The position numbers were made by a program, and so were the translations under genes. The notes below the pieces were generated by a model that saw only the letters and a list, made by a program, of their open reading frames with translations, made no database searches and was not told where the DNA came from. Below are positions 1 through 11,700 of a stretch of 64,000 nucleotides of DNA, one piece after another (positions within the stretch are counted from its first letter, which is position 1; each line of letters opens with the position of its first letter). Where the stretch lies: NCBI GenBank assembly GCA_963924555.1, contig OZ004594.1, positions 6,045,563-6,109,562 on the forward strand, written 5' to 3'. The stretch is from Crambe crambe. Lineage: Eukaryota > Porifera > Demospongiae > Poecilosclerida > Crambeidae.

Positions 1-1966
1 TTATATTTAATACTACAGGTCATCTACCTAAAATTAATTTGCTCAAGCTGCTGAGGTTACTAGGAAACAATATCATCTTAGTGCAGACTATTCTCAATCT
101 CCCCCAAAGAGACCTCCACCAACCTCCACATCTGATTCCTCAATTCTTCCTTTGATATGCGCAAAATTATGATTATACTATGGACGTGATCATCTGGAAT
201 TCCAAAGTGTTGAGTTTGATGCTAATATCTTTCCCTTATGCTTGAAAAAGAAGTTACATAGCTTACCAAGAAAAAAAAATTAAGTTACATATCAAGTAGA
301 AAAAGAAAAAAAAAGAGAAATACGTAATGTAATGTGTAATGTTAGTCTTGCGAGCCAGGAGGGGGGAGGAGAAATACGTCTGGTGAAAGACGGAATGTTG
401 ACTACATCATATTACATATTTTCCATGTGACTTTGACCGCAAATTCCAATCAAATACGTGGGCGTGATAGACCATGTGGCAATTGAAGTTCGTGCATGTT
501 TGCGATTGCCTTCTTCATTTCTTGGATGATGCTTGATAGCTAGTTCTTGGTCTGGCCTCAGATCATAGTCCAGTTGCACACTTGCTGTAGACAGTGCTTC
601 ATAACACATCCAAAGCCATTGCATTATAATAGTACGTGGAACTAATTCTGACACGATGATGTCATGCACATGTGATCTATAGTGTGTGGCAATTTGTAAA
701 TTGACAATCTCATTGGTTCTGCCGACATTCTGGCAGAGGTTCATGCGTCTTTCACTAAATGTATTTTCTCCTTCCCCCTCCCTTCTTCCACAATATGTCT
801 GGCTCATGAGACTAATGTCTAAATAAAATAATCAAACCACGTTTCTTCCCTGAGTACCTCAGCGCTTCACTATCATCAAAGATCTCTACAGTACCTTCGT
901 CATTCTCCATGCTATTAACTTAGAGCTTGTGGCCATCACAGTCACTTCAATTGTAAGGTTTGCACATCTCCCCTTCAGTAAGAAAACTGAAGTAGTAAGA
1001 ATACAATGTGGGCTGTTCTTGAGGTAGGCCCAGGCATGGTTCCACTCTGGAGGGGGTCCAGGGGCACTGGTGCCAGTAGGCAATTCTCCAAGTGCCAGTG
1101 AGGGTTACTCCGTAGGCTGTTCTGGAGGGCACTGGGTAATAAATTGTTACTGTGATAAACCTAGTTCCTTCTTCCAGGCCATTCATCTGAACCAAGTAAA
1201 TTTTGTGCAGGTTGAATCATACCATACCACTTGACTTCCCCCTGCCACCACATGTTATCATTATGTTTTATTTATTTTTCTACTTGGTAGCTAGCTATGT
1301 AATTTTTTTCAAGCGTAACTGACATACCAAGAGCAGCAGCATGCAGCGCACGTATTTATACATTATGGTGTGAAAGTATCTTTGGTCTTGTGGTGCTAGT
1401 GGAGGGGGCAGTGGTGGAAGTGAATGTTTTGAGTTCATGGAAGGTCCTGGAGCTCTGATTTTTTGCATGCTGGCTAGCTACTGACCATCACAGGATAGTA
1501 GGAGATTAACTTTTGTAGCTTCTAGTCAACCCAGCCAACCTCTTCATTTCTGCTGCGTGACTTGTGCCCTACCAACTCAATTGCAGTACACAGCAGAGTG
1601 AAGCCAGATAGAGCCATAGCTAGCATTATCTATGATAGAGCTTAGAAAGGCTTCAAATATAGTGGTAGGCTTTCCAGCCTATATGCTTGCAAGGCTTTCC
1701 AGCTTATATGCTTGCAAATATAACCCAAGTACCTTGTTGCTCTTCCCTAGGCGCTTCATAGCATGAACTAGCCACTCTCCTAGTTGGAAACCCCACCCCT
1801 TGCGTGGCATGGTATTATTTTTCTACTTGTTATGTGGTTGCACTTGAAGAAGGAAGAAAAAGAAAAAAAAAGTAAAATAGGACAATGGTTAACTATTTGC
1901 TGTCAGTTTAATAATCATTTGGCCACTTTCTAGCCCTGCTTTAAATAGTGAACATTATTAATGCAG
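1..1966. other. repeat-rich flank / intron upstream of ODC exons
   Basis: I found no convincing exon here. The stretches at about 840-960 and 1660-1860 resemble 46240-46320 and 46540-46740 (shared phrases such as 'ccatgctattaactta', 'ttgttgctcttccctagg', 'gcttcatagcatgaacta'), so part of this is a dispersed repeat. The first 170 bases contain a short open frame (Pro/Ser-rich, reading ...SPPKRPPPTSTSDSS...) that could be an exon of something ending to the left, but there is too little to call it. Confidence 0.5.
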
Positions 1967-2411
1967 GAGAAGTCTCCGACATTCAAGAGCATATTGTGGG
2001 GACCAACTCTTGATCCTACTGATAAGATATGTGAAATAGATTTACCAAAATTGAATGTAGGAGACTGGATATACTTTGAACACATGGGTGCATACTCAGT
2101 CACTCTCTCCACGACATTTAATAAATTCCTTCCACCTAAACGTTACTACTATGTGCACAGTTCTGAATGGTCAGTCACAAGCATTATAATAATATATAGG
2201 ATTTAGTATTGCTAGCAGCATGTGTATGATAGCTATGCATGTGCATGATAGCTAGCAGCACATGCATGATATTGCTAGCAGCATGTGCATGATAGCTAGC
2301 AGCACATGGATGATATACGTAGCTCATGCATGATAGCTAGTACAAGATATAGCTAACATGTTCATGTTTTATATTATAATCCTTAGGAAAAAGCAAATCT
2401 TTGAAGCCTAA
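1967..2411 (+). CDS. ornithine decarboxylase-family protein, C-terminal two exons (partial)
   Basis: This is the C-terminal end of a fold-type III PLP decarboxylase of the ornithine decarboxylase (ODC)/antizyme-inhibitor family; ODC makes putrescine, the first step of polyamine synthesis, in the cytosol. Exon 1967-2169 (acceptor atgcag, donor GTCAGT) encodes ILWGPTLDPTDKI, then LPKLNVGDW and FEHMGAYSV, matching the ODC block around WGPTCD..D and VGDW..FENMGAYT, including the Cys-region loop (here Leu replaces the catalytic-region Cys of WGPTCD). The terminal exon 2387-2411 completes a split Trp codon and ends in KKQIFEA and a stop. Upstream exons are outside the window. The protein stops about 8 residues after the conserved core, so it lacks the long PEST-like tail that drives antizyme-dependent turnover of vertebrate ODC. 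With the Cys-to-Leu change it could be a non-catalytic paralogue (antizyme-inhibitor-like) rather than an active enzyme. It converges on RINT1. Confidence 0.85.
2213..2345. repeat. short degenerate tandem repeat
   Basis: About five imperfect copies of a 'gctagcagca(c/t)atgcatgata' unit lie in the last intron of the ODC-like gene. Confidence 0.8.
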
Positions 2412-3242
2412 CTTCTGGAGAACCATAATGGATAATTAAAATTAGCTAAATCATAACAGAATGTTATTGGTTATTTCAATTTGAAGCAGTAATAATATAA
2501 TTATTCACATGGCCTGTAGCATAACTCTTAACTATTTATAGGAAAGTAAACTTCAAGCAGGCAGGCTTAGAAGTAGCTAACTATCAATCTGTCCTGTCAT
2601 GACTGAAAGAAGGCAAGACTCTGTATTGACTCCGTAGTCACAACCTCAATGATACTTTTCAATAGCTAGTATCATGCAATTATTGGATAAAGATGTTTTT
2701 CCAGAAAGAAGGGCAAGTGTGTTATTTTATTGTATGCTCATGTGACTCATGCATGTGCACTTAACATCCATTATCTCTAGTTTAACTTCATACACACACA
2801 ATAATGCTACTGACTATGCCAGCTATGCAGCCTGCATGCATGTGCATGTAATAGCTATGTGTGCATTGAAGGCTAGCAGTCATTGCTTTTCATTGGTTGA
2901 GTGACTTGCTGATTACAAAACCTGCTGCTCTGTAGCTATGCAGGTAAAATGTGCATGACACTGGCTGAAGAGTAAGGGAGGGGCAATTCCAGAGAGAGAC
3001 CACACCATGCAGCACAAGTAATTTTTATGGAGGAGAATGGCTAGGTTGGGTCATCCCCTCCATCCTAAAACATCTTATGATCATGGGCTTGGCTAAAGTA
3101 AGAACGAACGTTACCATTTTGCTTACTTTTAGCACTGTTTATCTTTGACTCACTCCAGGGAGAGTGATGAGCGGTCGCTTCATATACAGTTGAGACTATT
3201 CAATCATTATTATAGTTGTAACTAGGTACTAGTAACAATAGG
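2412..3242. other. ODC-RINT1 convergent intergenic region
   Basis: Spacer between two convergent genes; no exon, RNA gene or clear repeat element seen. It should hold both 3' UTRs. Confidence 0.5.
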
Positions 3243-6200
3243 TTAGCTGGTGGAATAGATTCTACGTTTAAGTATTTGAATGGCTAATTGGGGGGAGAGA
3301 GTATGGATACTCATGTCACTGAGGGTTGTATTAGCAGCTGCTAGGGCTTGCTCTTCAGTTAGTTCACTGCCAGCATTACGTAAAACATCAATCAAGAGTT
3401 GGGCTGAACCATGCAGCAGAGAAAGTAGTGAAACTGCCTCTTGGACCCTATAAGTATAAATGCATGTCATAATTATTATGTAGCTATAGTAGCACATACT
3501 TTTTACATATCCCCCTTCATCTATTTGGCCTCCTAATATTGCCTGGATTGACTGCATATTCAGTACACTGCAGTCTGAATCATCCTTGTTCATACAACCC
3601 TTTCAAAAGGGGAGTTTAACCTGAAATATGAGTGAGGATGCTAAGTGTCTCTCTTATATAGTTGATCATCCCTGTCCAGATCGAGCTTCTTCTTGGTAAC
3701 GGAATGCACACATTTGGAAACCATAGGTGCATGGCATGAAAGAATAACTACTTGTATAAATTACACTGTACTTGGAACAGCTTAACTTTTTCAGCAAAGA
3801 ACAAGAAGGTGCAGAGATGATGAAGAAGAAATCATTAGAATCACCAATTTGCTTGTTGTATATTAATAATTGAGGCAAGCACAATGAGGAGTGGCCAGGC
3901 TGCATTTTCAATCCCAGTTATACATATAATCTATATAATCTATGGTTTAGCTATATAAACCTTGGGCATTACATTATGTGGTAGCAAACTATGAAGTATC
4001 AATTCACACATACTGCTGAAAATTGGACTGACCTTTCTAATAACTGTCTGCTGAGGATATGGTCACAGTGTCTTGCCAATAAAGGAGCAAAGTAGTTTTT
4101 AATGTCATGGTCCAGCTGTTCAACTCCAGCATCATTAAAACTGCTTCTTAATATAACCTGCAGTTTCATTACCATAGCAGTTACAACAATAGATGTGATG
4201 TTCTATGCATCATGATGTTCTATCATATACACGTTCTGGACCAACACATGCATGCATTATGATGTTCATTCCCTAGCACATGTATGCATCATGATGTTCC
4301 ATTCCCCAACACATGCATGCATCATGTTCTATTCCCCAGCACATGCATGCATCATGATGTACTATTCCCCAGCACATGCATGCATCATAATGTTCTATTC
4401 CTCAGCACATGCATGCATCATGGTATTCTAATCCCCACTCTGTTCTCAAAATGGGAATTCCTTCACTGTTTCCCAGTCGTTTTATATTATGCCTCCTCAG
4501 TCCAGTGCCTTCCAGTGCTTTCTTGCTTGCTTGTTCGCTGTCAAATTTGCACAATGCCCTAGTCCTTGGCTATAGTTACGACTGCATGCTATCTCTGCAG
4601 GCTGGATTCATATATATGCATGTATCCCTGTATGCTGGATTCATACATATGCATGTATCCCTGTATGCTGGATTCATAATCTCTGCATGCTGGATTCATA
4701 CATATGCATGTAGATACGTACCTCTGTTAAGATAACAAGATCAAAATCTTCACTGAATTTCTCCATTAGACCAGGAAGAAGCAGAGGGGACACATAGTCC
4801 TCCATTAACAGGAGGTTATCTCGCAGATAAGTCAAAAGATCAGCAGCTCCAGCACTGACTTCCATGCACAACTGATTCTTATGGTCCCTCATATTGTGCC
4901 ACCTGTCATATTATTTCACACAATTACTAACAATGTGGCCAGGTAGACTATGGTTCCCCCACCCATTATGGCCAGGCAGACTATGGTTCTCCCCACCCAT
5001 TATGGCCAGGCAGACTATGGTTCCCCCACCCATTATAGACCACAGGTAGACTATGGTTCCCCCACCCATTATGGCCAGGCAGACTATGGTTCTCCCACCC
5101 ATTATGGCCAGGCAGACTATGGTTCCCCCACCCATTATGGCCAGGCAGACTATGGTTCCCCCACCCATTATGGCCAGGCAGACTATGGTTCCCCCACCCA
5201 TTATGGCCAGGCAGACTATAGACCACAGGTAGACTATGGTTCTCCCACCCATTATGGCCAGGCAGACTATGGTTCCCCCACCCATTATAGACCACAGGTA
5301 GACTATGGTTCTCCCACCCATTATGGCCAGGCAGACTATGGTTCCCCCACCCATTATGGCCAGGTAGACTATGGTTCCCCCCACCCATTATGGCCAGGCA
5401 GACTATGGTTCTCCCACCCATTATGGCCAGGCAGACTATGGTTCAGGTCATAGGTCTCTCCATTCTAAATGCCCCAGGCATGCATTAGTAGTACGCATAG
5501 CATGCTCCAATTATTATTTAGCGTGGATTATAGGCACTATAAGCTTATTATCTAAGTGGATTGTAGGTGTTCTGAGGTAAGCATTCCAGCTTCCTATGTA
5601 CAAAGCTGCCACTCTAAGTCTTAACTAGCTAAGGAGTTGAAGCACAAATGAGCCTATCAGCCCTAACTAGGAATGATTTACTTGCTTGCTCAAATGCTGC
5701 ATATTGCCCTAGTAATTATAACATGTATACAAAGAAAATACAAACCTTTCAGCTCTGTATTTGTGGCAGTGAAGTTTTGCCTGTTCAATAATCTCTCCCA
5801 CCATTCTTTGTTGCAGTTCGTCAATCAGGGATGAAAATGCTGTAACTACAGCTTCAAAGATGGAGCCCTCTTCTCGGCAATATTCTGGATCAGTTTTTCT
5901 CACTTGCTGCAATGCTTGCACAGGCTGAGACTCTACTTCACTGTGGACTTGTTTAGAGTAATAGAAGAGTTCCAAGAAAAACTGCAACAACAGAAAACAT
6001 GCAACCAATGACCTTATGACCCACTATGTACTTCTCTATGTACTAATATTATGCCTGGGGCATTCTGCAATAATACAATGTACAAGTGTGGTCCATAGGT
6101 AACTATTTAATTTGACTTTCACTAATGTAACATATGAACTGACCAATTCTTCTCCCCATTTCCTGAGAATGGTTTGAATGTAGTTGCTTGCATTGAAATA

Positions 6201-8699
6201 AGCAGCAAAGCGAGGGTCTAGGGGATGTGTTTTGGAAGCAGCCTGGGAAAGATCTTGATGAAACTCCAGCAAAAGGTCAACTTGAAGTTCTAGGAAAAGT
6301 AGTTGGTGATGCTTGCTGGGAAGGTAATGATAGCGTTCTGTTATACGTAAAATACCATATAATATGATGACAATCTACAATCTCAATGATATTATTATAT
6401 CTAAAAAATATGTTTCATAGATATGGCAGGTCTATATTTTTCAAAAAAAAAGAGATAAAATACATACATACATACATACATACATACATACCAAGTAGAA
6501 AATAAACATTTGTGGGCAGAGTAAAAAATGCCAGGATTTTATGTATCTGATAAAACAATCTATTTGTAAGCCAAGTAATGTACATAGAAAAGAGGTGAAA
6601 AGGAACCAGAAAAAAGTATCAAAGGTTGATTACTATACATGTTCTTTGTTCTTTAATGATTATGTGTTTGCTTTTTTCCCTGCTATCGGCACCCCAACTT
6701 GGTATTGTACATACGACCTGTAAAAATACAGGTCATATGTATATATGGAAGTGCGTGTTCTTACTGGCTATTACGAAGTTATCCACATCTCAAAAATTAT
6801 AATAACTGCTCTTTCTTTTTCTTGGTAATAAAGTTTCACCACGTAGCTACTTATTATAATATTAAAGTCTTTTTTATACGTAGTTATCAAAAGCATTCAA
6901 CTATTATATGTAGCTCTAAGTGATACCTGCAAGAAGCTGCATGCATGGCAGTTGAACAATATTGATCGGATAAACAAGTTTCTGATCACAATGGAAAAAT
7001 CCTTGAAGCTAGCCTTACACATGGACAGGGCTGTAATCACATCCCACACATGCACAGGTAGGCATTGGCATTTATGCTGGCATAATGATTATTCTGGGAA
7101 TAATAGGTCGGTTGAAATAATAGCTACAGTTTTGGGAATGATAGGTAATAAATTAATAGTGCTTAAAAGTTGCCAGTGTTGATTCAGTCTTCTTCAGCTG
7201 TTGAATGTGTGTTTTTTTTCTTCAATACTGCCAACAAGATGAGCATTACAAGGTCATAATTATTGAAGCTTCTATAATGTTGGGAAACTAATTCTGTAAC
7301 CAATTTTTAAACAATCTTGGAGGGTAGGCTAGAAATTTGAGCACTGCTGGAAACAATATCAGATAAAATTTTTAAGCATATAATGTGCCAATGCCTATTC
7401 ACAGGGTTGTAACAATGCCAAAAGATAAGGGACTTAGCAATCAGTTGTCCTCATGGTCACTGGTAGCTAAGAAATGTGTACCAGTGATAGCCTTGATGAG
7501 CATCATGAGGTCTTGAGTACACTGAGGGACCATTGTTTCATCAGCACCACACAAGTCCTTATAGGCAAGGCTCCATGCCGTCTCTGACATCATCATTTCA
7601 TGCAGTCCATCTATAGCAACTATTCAAAATGTTTAGATTAGGAGGTGGGAGGAGCGGAGTAATGAACAATTGTTCCACAGGGGGTAAACAAAGAAAAGAA
7701 CACTCTATTTATGATGGGTGGGGCAAGAGAGTAGCTGGGCTATGATGGGTGGGGCAAGAGAGTAGCTGGGCTATGATGGGTGGGGCAAGAGAGTAGCTGG
7801 GTTATGATGGGTGGGGCAAGAGAGTAGCTGGGTTATGATGGGTGGGGCAAGAGAGTAGCTGGGTTATGGGACATGTTGAGGAACCAATAGTTAACACTTA
7901 CACTTTTTTTCAAGGTTTCTCCATTTGTCAAACGGTACTTCACTGAGTAAGACATTTAAGACTGAGAGTGTTGCACTAGCTGTGCTGAGTGTTTCAGGAG
8001 GAGAGAGGGAGATGCTGAGATGTACATCATGATCAAAGAGAAGGAGCTCATCTACCAGGTGAGACATTAAGGAGTCATGGGAAACCACTTCCTTGATGTC
8101 TACTTCCAACTTGCCAACCACTACTTGTAGCAGACCACGATAAAACTCTAACTATGTATGTATGAAATGTAAACAATGAATATTATATGGTAGAACCTCA
8201 CTTTAGCATCAATGTGGTTGTACTTGTCTTGATTGAGGATGGGCTGGACTCTCTCTTCCAGCAGTCCAATGTGATCTCGCAACCAATTAGACACTTGAGT
8301 CAAATACCACTCGGGCTATAAAGAATACAATCATACAGCAACTGGCAGTGAAGTACGTACCTTTTTCAAGTCATTTGTCTTCCTGTTCTCCATGAAGTGA
8401 TAGTTGAATCTCTTCCTGAGTGGCAAGACCATTATCTCCAGGGGTAAAGGCAGAGGTGCTGACAGTTCCTTTGAAGAGGAAGAACTCTGGTCATTACCAG
8501 TCAACCACATGTCAAGCTTCATCAGATTCAAAAATGATTGTGCAAATTCTCTTTGATGAGTGTCCCAGTTAGTGAGGTCATGAGATGAAGACGCAGATCC
8601 AATCAAAGGCCATTTTAAGGAGCTCAACAAAGAAGAAAATTGACTGTGGATAAAAAATATCACCATACTCGCATTGTGGGGGAATTTGCCATCCCTCCC

Positions 8700-8734
<35 letters not shown>

Positions 8735-11700
8735 TTCATCATAACTTACGCTATGAGTTTGTTTTTGAGGAGGTTAGTTGAGTGGGTATGAATGGTCAGT
8801 GCCCACTCCTTCAGATGTGCACACTTGCTCTTACTGAGGATGTTGCATGCACCACACAATTCAGAGTAATGTGCAATTGCTTCAGAATTTTGGCCACCAA
8901 GAAGATCATTATCTATTTCAGTGCTGGAAAATTTGGGGGGGGGGGGGGGGGGTGAGAACTGAAATTAGAGATGTGTCTATAATTAGAACCTGGGTATGGA
9001 GTATGAAATGGTTCACTCATTCATCCATTAGATATTTGCACACTTGCCCATCCATTAGTAATGGATGAATAAGTGAAGCATTCTGTACCCCATGCCACTG
9101 TAACATCTAGCATCTCTATCAGAGAGAGTGGTAGCTCTCTTTATGTAGGGATGACGCGGACGGCTGCACGCGCTATAGACTAATACAAAAGTGAAATTCT
9201 AGTTCCCCCACTTACTTAACAAAAGCTACTGTGAATGATTATCCAGCCTACTAGAGCCTACTACAACGTGCAGACCAAGTTTCAGGACCAGGGAGCTTAC
9301 CGTTTCAGAAATATGGCAAACAGGTAAATCACTGGATTCTTCTTCTCTATTGTTATCGTTATTCTTCTTTGACAACCATATCTCTTGAACCACTCAAGCT
9401 ACAGCTATGATTCCTGGATAAATCCACTCCAAATTCTACCAGCTACGATCTTTTGCACTCGTCAATCCTCGAAAGAGTCGATGTAAAAGGAGACACTACG
9501 GAGCACAGTAATTCGACTAACTTAATTATTGGAAGCCATTTTATCGATACTGTAATGTGGTATTTGATATCCAATTATTCCAAATTATAATGTTACTCAG
9601 CTAGCTAAGCTCTATGTATGTATGCTAGACTACTCAATCAACTCGGGGATTTCGGATTCACCAATCCGTAGACTCTATTTGAGATTCATCTGCATCTTCG
9701 ACCTCCAAGTATAGCTCAATACTTCAAGCCTTGACTCGCTGATAAATAATCATTGGGCTGCTATGCTATTGCTATCGGAGAACTATTCTTCTTTCATCTG
9801 TCCCTGCATACACATAGAAGAATGAACTCTATACATAAAACCATAAAAGAGAGGGAAAAAAGACCAGGAACAAGTAAGGGAAAAAATATTTCTGTTGAAA
9901 TGAAATGTAGGGATGACCATTGCTCAAAAAAGTAAGGAAACAAGGGCAGATATGAAGGATGGAAGGATGGAAATGGGATCAAGCTTTGTTCTGTATATAC
10001 AGCCAACAATCCCTACATATACGCACTATTATCTGAGGCTACCTGACGTATATGTAGGGATTGCTGGCTGCATATACAGAACAAAGCTTGATCCCATTTC
10101 CATCCTTCCATCCTTCATATCTACCCTTGTTTATATCTACCCTTGTTTCCTTACTTTTTTGAGCAATGGTCATCCCTACATTTTTCATTTCAACAGAAAT
10201 GTTTTTCCCTTATGAAATACATAGCACTATGATGATCATAGTTTGTAACAATATAATCACGTGATTTTACTACCATGACTAATTCTCTGTACACAAGGCA
10301 CTTGGAGACTGGGAGTGATTGAACTTTGACCCCTGACTGCACATGCTCATAAATATGCCTGTACACTAGCCTTGTACCCAGGCTCTAAAATTATGCGGAG
10401 GCGGGAAATAGAGCCTGGTAACCACTGTTCATGCATGCACCAAAATAATCATGCCTATTTAGTATTACACTTTATGACAGTGTGTGATGTCACAGACATG
10501 TAACTATGTGTACAAGTAATGCGCTATACCAAGAACCTGGAGAAGAGAAGACAAGACTGACACTTCTAAAAATAGTACTCAAAGTGGCCAGAAATTCCCC
10601 GCAAGAAATTCCCTATCCATAAGTTGCTCTCCCTTATGCCGGAGGAGATGATCACAGCCTCTACACTATTACCCCCTCAGACTTCTAGCCTGGTCCACAA
10701 TCAGAGCAATGACTATTGGTACCAACTAGGCCACCTTTATGGTCGAACAGGAAAGGAAACACTTGACATTTTTGCCAAATTGCTTGCTAGTGGCTGCTCC
10801 TTGTTCAGGTTATTCCAGCTGAGATAGAGGTAAAACACAGTCTGCAAAGAAGAACTGGTACATGAACTAATAGCTAGCTTCTGCTTCATGCAGTGCTGAT
10901 TCAGCAGTATTGCATTGTGTCACAGATGATTTCTGAGAGATTACAAATCCACTGAATCATGGGGGAGGAGGGGGATTTTCATGGGGGAGGAGGGGGTTTT
11001 CATGGGGGAGGAGGGGGATTTTCATGGGGGAGGAGGGGGATTTTTGGTGCATGCGGAAACAGTGGATCTTTTGTTCACCTCCACAAATCTTAGAGCCTGG
11101 AGATGAAGCTATGCTTTGCTCATACCAACGAAGTATGACCAACTGCTAATAACCTTTTAGCTTGTGGCCACTGTTAATCAGGCTATAAGAGATGTTGTAG
11201 ATAGTACTGTACCTGAGATGTTGTAATTGCCTGAGCCAAGTGAGGTAGGCTTGCAGTTGTTCTATTTTCCCCATCTCTTTCACCAGTTCAGATATACCCA
11301 TTACACACGAGGTTGCTGATTTCCAGTTGTCTTCTTTCATCATTTCCTCTGTGACAGTGTGCAGCTGCTCACCAACATTCTGGAGGTCTGAGATGGTACT
11401 TTGTACATCACTAACCACTTTCAACCATTCATTACCACTTGTCAGAGAGTCACCTACAAGCTGTGGCAACAGATATTATATGTGCATCAAATCCATTACT
11501 AAGAAAATTTGCGCTCAAACATAATGCACATGTACATGGAACAGGATTGGAAACTTAATACTACCATGCGCGTGCTATCCGTCTTTGCCGGGAAATTTTC
11601 GGGTGAGATATGTAATAGTTGGAACATGGGTGTCAGGGTTGCACCCTCGGGACTTGGGTTGTTTATAATCCATAAAACACATGGCACCCATGTTCTAACT

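Noticed and set aside
4935-5445. CRISPR-like regular repeats
   Set aside because: The 33-bp units are directly tandem with no unique spacers; an ordinary minisatellite in a eukaryotic intron.
4950-5453. Long repetitive ORFs on both strands
   Set aside because: Open only because the unit length is divisible by three and lacks stops; lies within a RINT1 intron between in-phase exons.
9913-10215. 100-aa plus-strand ORF
   Set aside because: Lies wholly within the palindromic MITE; no coding signature.
10256-10265. Perfect ATCACGTGAT E-box
   Set aside because: Isolated inside a RINT1 intron, far from any start; expected by chance in a window this size.
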